This document shows positions 1 to 6,100 of a DNA stretch of 6,153 nt, one piece after another. The stretch's first letter is position 1; every line of letters starts with the position of its first letter. The notes beneath the pieces are model-generated. The model saw nothing but the letters and a program-made list of their open reading frames with translations. It ran no database searches and was not told where the DNA came from. The translations under genes were made by a program, and so were the position numbers. The stretch spans positions 13,139 to 19,291 of the forward strand of contig DOFS01000137.1 in NCBI GenBank assembly GCA_003523945.1, in the 5' to 3' direction. This DNA is from Nitrospiraceae bacterium. Lineage in GTDB: Bacteria > Nitrospirota > Nitrospiria > Nitrospirales > UBA8639.

Positions 1-405
1 AAAGTCATCTCTCTCTATACGGGGGCTCATAAAGATATTGAATTTATTGTGCAATTAGATGACGGGCTGCCGTCCCTGAATTGTGATCCGGAGCAGATGC
101 ACCGGGTGTTGGTCAATTTGTTCGATAACGCCATTCAGGCTATGAATGATCATGGCCGACTTTGGGTAACCACGGAGTGCGATTGGCGACGCCATCGGGC
201 CGTGGTGAGGGTGGCTGACGAAGGTATAGGTATTCAGCCGGACGATCAAAAAATGTTGTTTGTCCCGTATTTTTCAAAAAAGCGAACGGGGACCGGATTG
301 GGATTAGCTATTGTGCATCGTATAATCTCCGATCACAATGGTACGATCCATGCTGAGAATCATCATCCAAAAGGTGCATTATTTACATTCGAATTGCCGT
401 TGTAG
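1..405 (+). CDS. Sensor histidine kinase, NtrY-like, C-terminal ATPase domain (5' end outside window)
   Basis: This is the last 134 residues of a membrane-sensor-type histidine kinase; the frame is open from base 1, so the start lies upstream. The catalytic HATPase_c domain is complete enough to recognise. The N box is VNLFDNAIQAM (Asn39 and Asn43 of the fragment), the G1 box is VADEGIGI (Asp73, Gly75, Gly77), an F-box-like PYFSKK follows, and the G2 box is GTGLGLAIV (residues 97-105). The PYFSKKRTGTGLGLAIVHRI stretch is very like that of NtrY kinases, and an NtrX-like regulator follows, which supports an NtrY-type assignment. The kinase would bind ATP and phosphorylate its own histidine, then pass the phosphate to the next gene's product. 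The sensor, HAMP and His-phosphoacceptor parts are not in the window, so the signal cannot be inferred. The stop is TAG at 403-405. The kinase class is sure; the NtrY name is probable. Confidence 0.93.
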   Translation, partial: KVISLYTGAHKDIEFIVQLDDGLPSLNCDPEQMHRVLVNLFDNAIQAMNDHGRLWVTTECDWRRHRAVVRVADEGIGIQPDDQKMLFVPYFSKKRTGTGLGLAIVHRIISDHNGTIHAENHHPKGALFTFELPL

Positions 406-507
406 GAGAAGGAGCGTCTGTGGCTGGACAGCTTTATCTCCGGAAGGGTCGTCTTACAAGACACACGTGAGCGACCATTCTTTTCATACACCTGATGGAG
501 GCATATT

Positions 508-1881
508 GTGGCCGAGACCATTTGTTTAATTGATGATGAACCAGCCATTCTCAATACCTTAAGTAGCATTCTTGAGGATGAAGGCTATCAAGTGCTCGTG
601 GCCAAAAGCGGGCTGGAGGCTCTCAAGATTGTCAGAAGTGAGGTGCCGGATTTGGTCATCCTGGATATCTGGATGCCTGAGATGGATGGGCTGGAGACAT
701 TGAAGCGATTGCGTGCCCAGTTCCCCAACATCCTGGTTGTGATGATGTCCGGGCATGGATCCATTGAAACCGCCGTCAAATCCACCAAGTTGGGTGCGTA
801 TGATTATTTAGAAAAGCCGTTAGACCTAGAAAAAGTGACCATCCTGGTGCGTAATGCTCTGCACCAACGTAAGCTGGAAGAGGAAAACCTGAATCTCAGA
901 ATTCAGGTGGAGCGGCGATTTGAATTGGTGGGGTCTTCTCCGGCCATGGAACGGCTTCGCGAAATGATTGCGATGGCGGCTCCGGCTAATAGTCGCGTGT
1001 TGATTGCCGGGGCGAACGGGACCGGGAAAGAACTCGTCGCCCGAGCGATTCATTTGCAGAGTCCGCGGCATAATCGTTCCTTTGTGGAAATCAATTGCGC
1101 GGCTATTCCGGAAACGTTGATCGAGAGTGAGTTATTTGGTCACGAAAAAGGGGCCTTCAGTGGCGCCAGCTCCATGAAACGTGGCAAGTTCGAACTGGCG
1201 GACGGGGGTACCCTGTTTTTAGATGAAATCGGGGATATGAGTCTGGCGACCCAGGCCAAAGTGTTGCGTGCCCTTCAAGAGCAACAATTTACACGGGTGG
1301 GGGGAACCAAACTGATCAATGTTCAGGTTCGGGTCATTGCGGCATCCAACAAAGATCTGGCAGAAGAGATTGGAAAAGGAAATTTTCGTGAAGATTTATA
1401 TTACCGGTTAAATGTTCTTCCGATTGTGGTCCCGACCCTCAAGGAGCGTCGAGACGATATCCCTGAACTGGCGCAGCATTTTTTGCGACTTCATTCCGAA
1501 GAGCAGGGCATGAAACCGAAAGAGTTTAGTCCTCAAGGCATGGAAGCCCTGCAACGGCATGATTGGCCAGGAAATATCCGAGAACTCCGGAATTTGATTG
1601 AGCGTTTATTAATCATGGTGCCGAAGCCTGTGATCGACGGGCCGGACGTTGAGATGTTTCTTCAGGGTCGGGCGCCAACCGGGGTGCCCTCCCTGGCCGT
1701 GGGCACCAATTATGACTCGCTCCGGGAAGCCCGAAATGCATTTGAGCGTGAAGTGATTTCGCTGAAGCTCAGAGAGAATAATTGGAATGTCTCCAAAACC
1801 GCAGATGAATTAAAAATCGAGCGTAGCCATTTACACAGAAAGATTAAGCTCCTTCATGTTGAACTCCGGCCCGAACATTAA
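508..1881 (+). CDS. Sigma-54-dependent response regulator, NtrX/NtrC family
   Basis: This 457-residue protein activates transcription by sigma-54 RNA polymerase once phosphorylated. The receiver domain (about 4-120) has the acidic pair Asp9/Asp10, phosphoacceptor Asp53, Ser81 and Lys103; GAYDYLEKPLDLEK resembles NtrX. The AAA+ domain (about 139-365) has Walker A GANGTGKE (168-175), the sigma-54 contact loop GAFSGA (215-220), Walker B GGTLFLDEIGD (233-243), sensor I around Asn281, and REDLYYRL with Arg294 and Arg300. The C-terminal Fis-type helix-turn-helix is about 425-448. The start is GTG at 508, chosen because GGAGG (497-501) lies six bases upstream and the receiver begins at once. The GAFTGA threonine is serine here, a conservative and probably tolerated change. 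The 102-nt gap from the kinase gene holds small palindromes (GTCTTacAAGAC at 451-462, CACGTG at 464-469) but no clear terminator. The cognate partner is very likely the upstream kinase. The target genes are unknown. Confidence 0.95.
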   Translation: MAETICLIDDEPAILNTLSSILEDEGYQVLVAKSGLEALKIVRSEVPDLVILDIWMPEMDGLETLKRLRAQFPNILVVMMSGHGSIETAVKSTKLGAYDYLEKPLDLEKVTILVRNALHQRKLEEENLNLRIQVERRFELVGSSPAMERLREMIAMAAPANSRVLIAGANGTGKELVARAIHLQSPRHNRSFVEINCAAIPETLIESELFGHEKGAFSGASSMKRGKFELADGGTLFLDEIGDMSLATQAKVLRALQEQQFTRVGGTKLINVQVRVIAASNKDLAEEIGKGNFREDLYYRLNVLPIVVPTLKERRDDIPELAQHFLRLHSEEQGMKPKEFSPQGMEALQRHDWPGNIRELRNLIERLLIMVPKPVIDGPDVEMFLQGRAPTGVPSLAVGTNYDSLREARNAFEREVISLKLRENNWNVSKTADELKIERSHLHRKIKLLHVELRPEH

Positions 1882-3268
1882 GCCTCGCACCCCTTCTTCC
1901 TCTACTTCTGAAACCTTGTCTCCCGGATCTTCCCATCTTCTCCAAATTGAAAAATTGGTGGCTGGCGGATTCGGTCTCGGGCGCCTGAATGGCCAAGTGG
2001 TGTTGTGTGCCGGCGGCCTTCCAGGCGAAGCCGTTCACGTAGAGATTCTCAGTCGGCGTAAAGGGGTGAGTCAGGGGAAGATTCTCCAGGTCCAGGAACC
2101 GGTTGAGAGCAGGGTAGTTCCACTCTGTCCGGTCGTAGGGCGATGTGGGGGATGCCAGCTTCAGCATGTGCAATACGAAGAACAACTATCGCAAAAGCGA
2201 TTGATTCTGGAGGACACCCTCAGTCGAATTGGTAAAATTTCCGATGTGCGGATTTCCCGGGTGATTCCGTCTCCCAGACCCTATGGCTATCGGCAAGTCC
2301 TTCGCATGGGAATCGGGATGGGATCCGACGGATTATTCCTGGGATTTTTTGAATCAGGAACTCAACAACTGTTACCGGTTAACACGTGTTTTTTGGTGGA
2401 CGACCTATTGCGATCGGTTATTGACGCTGCCCGGGCCGGGCTTCGCTCCATGGCCTTGGATGGGATGAATTTGGAAAGTATGGAAATCCGATGGTCCCGA
2501 CTGGATGAGGGAGGTCTATTGGTATTCCGTGGCCGGGCCCTGACCAAAGAGCATGTTGAGCGTCTGATGGATGCCTGTTCTGAGATTCCCAATATCAAGG
2601 GGTGGATCTATGAGCGCGCGGATGCCTCAGAACATGATTCGAGGCGTCGCATGAGGCATGAGCCCATTGTGCGAGGAGTGGATCATGTATGGGAATCCTT
2701 TGGAGGATTGCGCCTCAAAATGGGGTTTCGATCATTCATGCAGGCCAACTGGGACGTTTTTCAATTGTTGGGCAAGATGGTTGGGGAATGGCTGGGAAAT
2801 CTGAAGGGGCAACGGATTTTAGAGTTGTATGCGGGAACCGGCCCATTAGGTCTGAGTCTCGCCAGCCAGGGTGCTCAAGTGACCTGTGTGGAAGGTAATC
2901 CGTTTGCCATCCATGATGCCCGGGAGTCGCTACGTATTAACAAGATTGCCGGGTGTCGTATGCGAATCAGTTCGGTTGAATCGTATCTTATGACTGTTAA
3001 ATCCGGCGCATACGATGTTATTCTCCTCGATCCGCCGCGTGCGGGACTTAACCCAAACATTATAGACCGCTTGGGAGCCTTGCAAGTCCCGAAACTGTTC
3101 TACCTTTCTTGCGATGCCCCGTCTTTGGCGCGAGACAGTAAATCGTTATGCGAAAAGGGCTATACGATTCAGCGAATGCAACCATTTGATATGTTTCCTC
3201 AGACGGCCCATCTTGAAACATTAGTCGAATTGACTCTTTCAGCGCCTGAGCCGGACGAGGGAGGTTAA
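1856..3268 (+). CDS. rlmD: RNA (uracil-5-)-methyltransferase, TrmA/RlmC/RlmD family with TRAM domain and Fe-S motif
   Basis: This 470-residue enzyme is predicted to transfer a methyl group from S-adenosylmethionine to C5 of a uridine in RNA; 23S rRNA U1939 is the RlmD target in E. coli. An N-terminal TRAM domain spans about 28-82. Cys91, Cys97 and Cys100 (C-P-V-V-G-R-C-G-G-C) plus Cys178 match the four ligands of the RlmD 4Fe-4S cluster. The SAM motif ILELYAGTGPLG begins at residue 321, the DPPRAG motif at 392-397. The catalytic nucleophile is Cys419 (SCDAPSLARD), and Glu454 in DMFPQTAHLET is the general base. Length fits the family. The ATG at 1856 overlaps the regulator's end by 26 nt and lacks a strong ribosome-binding site, so translational coupling is likely. 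The first 25 or so residues are Ser/Pro/Thr-rich and may not belong to the fold; a TTG start at 1916 is possible but less attractive. Family is certain; the exact target uridine (RlmD, RlmC or TrmA) cannot be settled by reading. Confidence 0.93.
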   Translation: MLNSGPNIKPRTPSSSTSETLSPGSSHLLQIEKLVAGGFGLGRLNGQVVLCAGGLPGEAVHVEILSRRKGVSQGKILQVQEPVESRVVPLCPVVGRCGGCQLQHVQYEEQLSQKRLILEDTLSRIGKISDVRISRVIPSPRPYGYRQVLRMGIGMGSDGLFLGFFESGTQQLLPVNTCFLVDDLLRSVIDAARAGLRSMALDGMNLESMEIRWSRLDEGGLLVFRGRALTKEHVERLMDACSEIPNIKGWIYERADASEHDSRRRMRHEPIVRGVDHVWESFGGLRLKMGFRSFMQANWDVFQLLGKMVGEWLGNLKGQRILELYAGTGPLGLSLASQGAQVTCVEGNPFAIHDARESLRINKIAGCRMRISSVESYLMTVKSGAYDVILLDPPRAGLNPNIIDRLGALQVPKLFYLSCDAPSLARDSKSLCEKGYTIQRMQPFDMFPQTAHLETLVELTLSAPEPDEGG

Positions 3269-3277
3269 GGATACGCC

Positions 3278-4315
3278 ATGGCCACCTATCGAGAAGCGGG
3301 AGTTGATATTGAACGAGGCGATGAGTTTATCAAACGAATCGGGTCCATGGTTCGCTCGACTTTCCGTCCTGAAGTGTTGGGAGACATTGGAGGGTTTGGG
3401 GGACTGTTTCGATTTCCCTCTGACCGCTATCGTGAGCCGATACTGGTGTCCGGAACGGATGGGGTCGGGACCAAGGTCAAGATGGCCACGTTGATGAATC
3501 GCCATGATTCAATCGGGATTGATTTGGTCGCCATGTGTGTCAACGACATTATTGTGAGCGGAGCGGAGCCACTCTTTTTTCTGGATTATCTTGCGACGGG
3601 TCATCTTGAGGTGGAAGTGGGAGAAGCGATTATTCAGGGAATTGCCGAAGGATGCCGGCAGGCCGGATGTGCATTGATCGGTGGAGAAACCGCGGAAATG
3701 CCATCCTGTTACCAGCAGGGCGAATATGATCTGGCCGGATTTGCGGTAGGGGTGGTGGAACGGTCTGAGATGCTGGGTCCGGAAAAAATACAAACCGGAG
3801 ATGTTCTGATTGGCGTCGGGTCGAGCGGGCTGCATAGCAATGGATATTCCCTGGCGCGGAAAGTGGCTCTTGAGCTGAAGGGGTGGTTTCCTGAGACCCG
3901 CGTACCCGGTTTATCGGAAACAGTCGGGGAGGCGTTACTCAAGCCGACTCTTATTTACGTGAAACTGGTCAAGGCTTTATTGGCAAAGAGCCGATTACAC
4001 GGTCTAGCGCATATTACCGGAGGTGGCATTACCGGAAATGTGCCACGGGTCATTCCGGAGTTATGCCAAGCGGTCATCGATCGGGGCACGTGGGAGCCCC
4101 TTTCATTGTTTTCTGTGCTTCAAGAAGCAGGAGCCATTGATCAAGACGAAATGTTTCGTGTGTTCAACATGGGTGTCGGTCTGGTCGTGGTGGGGCCACA
4201 TGAAGAAACCCGTCGGATTCTGGACATTATTCACGAGCAGGGGATGACCGGTTGGGTGATAGGAGAGATTCGAGACCGCCCGTCCTCTGAACCGAAACTC
4301 ATCTATGCGCGGTAG
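3278..4315 (+). CDS. purM: Phosphoribosylformylglycinamidine cyclo-ligase (AIR synthetase)
   Basis: PurM uses ATP to close FGAM into 5-aminoimidazole ribonucleotide, the fifth step of de novo purine synthesis in the cytoplasm, and works as a dimer. The 345-residue length is typical. Family landmarks are all present: YREAGVDIE at residues 4-12, the glycine-rich GTDGVGTKVK loop at 59-68, GIDLVAMCVNDI at 80-91, then GCALIGGETAEMPSCY, GVGSSGLHSNGYSLAR and HITGGGITGNVPRVIPE. The start is ATG at 3278. Two purine-rich stretches precede it: GAGGGAGG (3257-3264), 13 bases away inside the end of the methyltransferase gene, and AAGGA (3267-3271), six bases away, which is the better placed ribosome-binding site. 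It begins nine bases after the methyltransferase stop and is followed by purN after 11 bases, so it sits in the same operon. Nothing looks damaged or unusual. Confidence 0.98.
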   Translation: MATYREAGVDIERGDEFIKRIGSMVRSTFRPEVLGDIGGFGGLFRFPSDRYREPILVSGTDGVGTKVKMATLMNRHDSIGIDLVAMCVNDIIVSGAEPLFFLDYLATGHLEVEVGEAIIQGIAEGCRQAGCALIGGETAEMPSCYQQGEYDLAGFAVGVVERSEMLGPEKIQTGDVLIGVGSSGLHSNGYSLARKVALELKGWFPETRVPGLSETVGEALLKPTLIYVKLVKALLAKSRLHGLAHITGGGITGNVPRVIPELCQAVIDRGTWEPLSLFSVLQEAGAIDQDEMFRVFNMGVGLVVVGPHEETRRILDIIHEQGMTGWVIGEIRDRPSSEPKLIYAR

Positions 4316-4326
4316 AGGGTGATGCT

Positions 4327-4977
4327 GTGTCGCTTGCACTCGGAGTGTTGATCTCCGGCCGCGGATCAAATCTGATGGCCATCCTGGATGCGATTGAATT
4401 TGGCCAGCTGGATGCGACCGTCAAGGTCGTGGTCAGTAATAAAGCCAATGCAGCCGGGTTGGATCGGGCCAAGGAACGAGGAATTCCAACCGAACACCTG
4501 GACCCCAAGCCTTTCGCCCAAGCATCCAATCCGCGAGAGGCCTACGATTCGGCAATGGGCGCGCTTCTTCAGCGCTATGGAGTGGAATGTGTGGCGCTTG
4601 CCGGATACATGCGGATAGTGACTCCGGCACTGATTCAGATGTTCCCTTGGAAAATCATCAACATCCATCCCTCCTTGCTGCCAGCCTTTCCCGGATTGGA
4701 TGCGCAACGGCAGGCATTGGAGTGGGGAACCAAAGTCAGCGGGTGTACGGTTCATCTGGTCACAGAAGGCGTTGATGAAGGCCCGATTATCGTGCAGGCT
4801 GCCGTTCCCATTCTGGAAGAAGATACCGTTGAATCCTTATCGGCCCGCATCCTGGACCAAGAGCATCGATTGTATCCCCAGGCCATTCAACTCATAGCGC
4901 ACAACCGATTGATGCGGGAGGGTCGTAAGGTTCGAATTCTTTCTCAGGCGGACACGGGTGGTACGAGGAAGTCGTAG
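4327..4977 (+). CDS. purN: Phosphoribosylglycinamide formyltransferase
   Basis: PurN transfers a formyl group from N10-formyltetrahydrofolate to GAR, giving FGAR, the third step of purine synthesis. The 216-residue protein has the N-terminal phosphate-binding LISGRGSNL (8-16), the folate-site region ALAGYMRIV (90-98), the active-site INIHPSLLPAFPGLDAQ with Asn112 and His114, and catalytic Asp150 in VDEGPIIVQ. Length is within the usual range, with a short basic tail after about residue 195. The start is GTG at 4327, supported by GAGGGTG (4315-4321) five bases upstream; the nearby ATG at 4322 is in another frame and closes quickly. PurM and PurN as neighbours is a very common bacterial arrangement. 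No terminator hairpin is evident in the 124 bases after the stop, so transcription may continue toward the tRNA gene, or end by another mechanism. Confidence 0.98.
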   Translation: MSLALGVLISGRGSNLMAILDAIEFGQLDATVKVVVSNKANAAGLDRAKERGIPTEHLDPKPFAQASNPREAYDSAMGALLQRYGVECVALAGYMRIVTPALIQMFPWKIINIHPSLLPAFPGLDAQRQALEWGTKVSGCTVHLVTEGVDEGPIIVQAAVPILEEDTVESLSARILDQEHRLYPQAIQLIAHNRLMREGRKVRILSQADTGGTRKS

Positions 4978-5005
4978 GATACGTACAAAAAATTTTAGCC
5001 GATGA

Positions 5006-5034
5006 TGGCAACCCGACTGGTGGTCAGTTATAAT
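5006..5034 (+). promoter_or_regulatory. Candidate sigma-70-type promoter for the tRNA-Ala gene
   Basis: A perfect TATAAT lies at 5029-5034. With a 17-base spacer the -35 position is TGGCAA (5006-5011), which matches TTGACA at only three of six places. Transcription would begin near 5041 and give a leader of about 60 bases before the tRNA. It sits in the short non-coding gap between purN and the tRNA, where a promoter is expected. The weak -35 leaves this as a candidate. Confidence 0.4.
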
Positions 5035-5101
5035 TCCGTTGAACTATTAGTCGATATTGTTTTTTCTACCTGAAGTTTCTCACATCCAGATTCCCAAGCG
5101 T

Positions 5102-5177
5102 GGGGGGCTAGCTCAGTTGGGAGAGCGCGACGTTCGCAACGTCGAGGTCGGGGGTTCAATTCCCCTGCCCTCCACCA
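5102..5177 (+). tRNA. tRNA-Ala (anticodon CGC)
   Basis: This is a complete 76-base tRNA including the encoded 3' CCA. The acceptor stem is GGGGGGC (5102-5108) with GCCCTCC (5167-5173). The third pair is G3-U70, the classic alanine identity element, and A5174 is the discriminator base. The D stem is GCTC/GAGC (5111-5114, 5123-5126) with GG in its loop. The anticodon stem is CGACG/CGTCG around loop TTCGCAA, placing CGC at 5135-5137, which reads GCG alanine codons. The T stem is GGGGG/CCCCT with the usual TTCAATT loop; one pair is G-U. CCA is at 5175-5177. It stands alone, with no other tRNA beside it. All arms fold normally, so it should be functional. Confidence 0.98.
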
Positions 5178-5508
5178 TTTTTGGTATCGCCTTTTTCTCC
5201 ATTCACTCCAAGGAACTAGAGCCCTTCCTACTGTCCCATCCTTCTCCTAAAAACGGTTCTCTCATCTGATTCATTCGGTAGTTGCCTATAATCAGACGAA
5301 TTATGTCCTTGCATCTTCCGAGAGGTTCGATTTGGCCTCTCATGTTTCCTGTGTGTCATCGCAGGCGAGTTTTTTCCTGCTTATAGGAATTCGTGCATCG
5401 ACCTTTCTGGAAAATAAGCCAATCCTTGCTGGCACCCTAATATTCAGGCCGAGCCCCGGCCTCTTCATGCAATATGAGCATGGGTAATTTAAACCGATTA
5501 GGCACCGG
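5178..5508. other. Gene-free intergenic region with several short inverted repeats
   Basis: No open frame here has a convincing ribosome-binding site or a recognisable product on either strand. The stretch holds a series of short perfect inverted repeats: TCTGATT/AATCAGA (5265-5271 and 5290-5296), GAGAGG/CCTCTC (5320-5325 and 5336-5341), GCAGG/CCTGC (5361-5365 and 5376-5380), AGGCCG/CGGCCT (5446-5451 and 5457-5462) and CATGC/GCATG (5466-5470 and 5478-5482). A TATAAT at 5287-5292 overlaps the first of these but lacks a good -35. It may be the remains of a longer efflux-gene transcript end, an unrecognised small RNA, or neutral sequence. Confidence 0.6.
5446..5482 (-). repeat. Two adjacent small hairpins downstream of the efflux pseudogene
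   Basis: Read on the minus strand, the hairpin CATGC-N7-GCATG is followed three bases later by AGGCCG-N5-CGGCCT. They begin 26 bases after the TGA of the efflux gene remnant, where its terminator would be expected. Neither is followed by a U-tract on either strand, so a standard intrinsic terminator is not supported. The GC-rich hairpin could still mark the old 3' end of that transcript. Confidence 0.35.
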
Positions 5509-6003
5509 TCAAGGGACGGCAGGCTTGGTCAAATCATTTTTCGCCCAGTTATTGTCCGCGTGGACATCAATTCCCCCGGCGGATGGCGGTTTGTCGAGAT
5601 CGACATATTGGAACGTATTGAAGGGCTGGATCTCTTCGTCAGCGGGCAATTGGTTTCGGTTCCAGCCTCCGCCGAGTGCACGGACCAGCGCAACCGAGGC
5701 TTTAAGGAGATCGGCCTTGATGCCTAGGAAGTCAATACGTGCTTCTAGCGTCTGGACCTGAGCGAAGATGAGTTCAAGGCTGGATGCTAGACCGCCCTGG
5801 TACAGGGCAGAGGTCAGATCCTGGGTTTTGAGGTTGGCTCCGACGGAGGCATCCTGCCGTTTGACCGCAATGGAGAGTTGATTGGTCAGAGTCAGGGCGT
5901 GCTCAACTTCACGAAATGCGTTGAGCACTGTCGAACGATATTGGTCTTCCATTTCCCGATAGATCGACCAGGACTGCTGTAGTTGGGCCCGGCGATATCC
6001 CCC
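5509..6003 (-). pseudogene. Truncated outer-membrane efflux protein (NodT/CusC/TolC family), C-terminal third only
   Basis: The open frame gives 164 residues ending at TGA (5509-5511) and bounded upstream by an in-frame TGA (6004-6006). It matches the end of the outer-membrane channel of tripartite efflux pumps: GGYRRAQL, then YRSTVLNAFREVEHAL, GGLASSLELIFAQ, and the closing LLKASVALVRALGGGW. From its first Gly, the Phe of AFREVE lies 29 residues on, the same spacing I recall in CusC after LFNGG. Full proteins of this family have roughly 450-480 residues, so about two thirds is missing. The first ATG (5952) has no ribosome-binding site and lies inside a conserved helix, so it is not a real start. 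Shifting frame at a five-G run (minus strand, 5999-6003) restores IFEGG, but a second stop (6027-6029) follows within nine codons. A 45-residue Asp/Pro-rich tail follows the usual LGGGW end. Without a signal peptide and most of the barrel it cannot act as a channel. Confidence 0.8.
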
Positions 6004-6026
6004 TCAAATATCGTTGTGGCGCAACG
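5993..6026. repeat. Overlapping inverted repeats at the pseudogene break point
   Basis: CGATAT (5993-5998) and ATATCG (6008-6013) form a perfect inverted repeat with a nine-base centre containing the G-run and stop that end the efflux frame. Immediately next to it, CGTTG (6012-6016) and CAACG (6022-6026) form a second with a five-base loop; the two share CG at 6012-6013. They may be a deletion scar, binding sites for the divergent regulator, or chance. Confidence 0.45.
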
Positions 6027-6058
6027 TCATTGTTTGGGCTAGAAACGAGGAACAATCT

Positions 6059-6075
6059 TATGCTAAATGTGCATA
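6059..6075. promoter_or_regulatory. Candidate operator palindrome upstream of the Rrf2-family gene
   Basis: TATGC-TAAATGT-GCATA is a perfect 5-bp inverted repeat with an AT-rich seven-base centre, ending 25 bases before the regulator's ATG. Rrf2 proteins bind palindromes as dimers and often control their own gene, so the position is suitable. It does not resemble the E. coli IscR consensus. AGTTAACT (6081-6088), a second palindrome, lies between it and the gene. No convincing -35/-10 pair was found. Confidence 0.3.
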
Positions 6076-6100
6076 TTATTAGTTAACTTCATGGAGTATT

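Noticed and set aside
1844..2185. Minus-strand 113-residue open frame
   Set aside because: It is antisense to the regulator end and the TRAM and Fe-S part of the methyltransferase; no recognisable domain or ribosome-binding site.
3509..3835. Minus-strand 108-residue open frame
   Set aside because: It is antisense to the well-conserved core of purM and has no family motif.
4366..4755. Minus-strand 129-residue open frame
   Set aside because: It is antisense to purN, whose active-site motifs are all on the plus strand.
5178..5196. T-runs after the tRNA as an intrinsic terminator
   Set aside because: No GC-rich hairpin directly precedes either T-run apart from the tRNA's own stems.
5057..5269. 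Plus-strand 70-residue open frame across the tRNA
   Set aside because: It is a translation of the tRNA-Ala gene itself (GGLAQLGERDVRNVEVGGSIPLPST-like peptides are a known artefact), with no ribosome-binding site.
5287..5292. Perfect TATAAT as a promoter
   Set aside because: No acceptable -35 at 16-18 bases and no gene downstream on the plus strand; left as a note in the intergenic entry.
5430..5445. TGGCAC as the -24 part of a sigma-54 promoter
   Set aside because: The required GC dinucleotide at -12 is missing (TT is found at the GG-N10 position).
5474..5761. Plus-strand 95-residue open frame
   Set aside because: It lies opposite the conserved efflux-protein frame and its composition is that of an antisense shadow.
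6004..6030. Minus-strand mini-frame starting at ATG and ending at the TGA of 6006-6004
   Set aside because: Only eight codons, no ribosome-binding site, and no similarity I can name.
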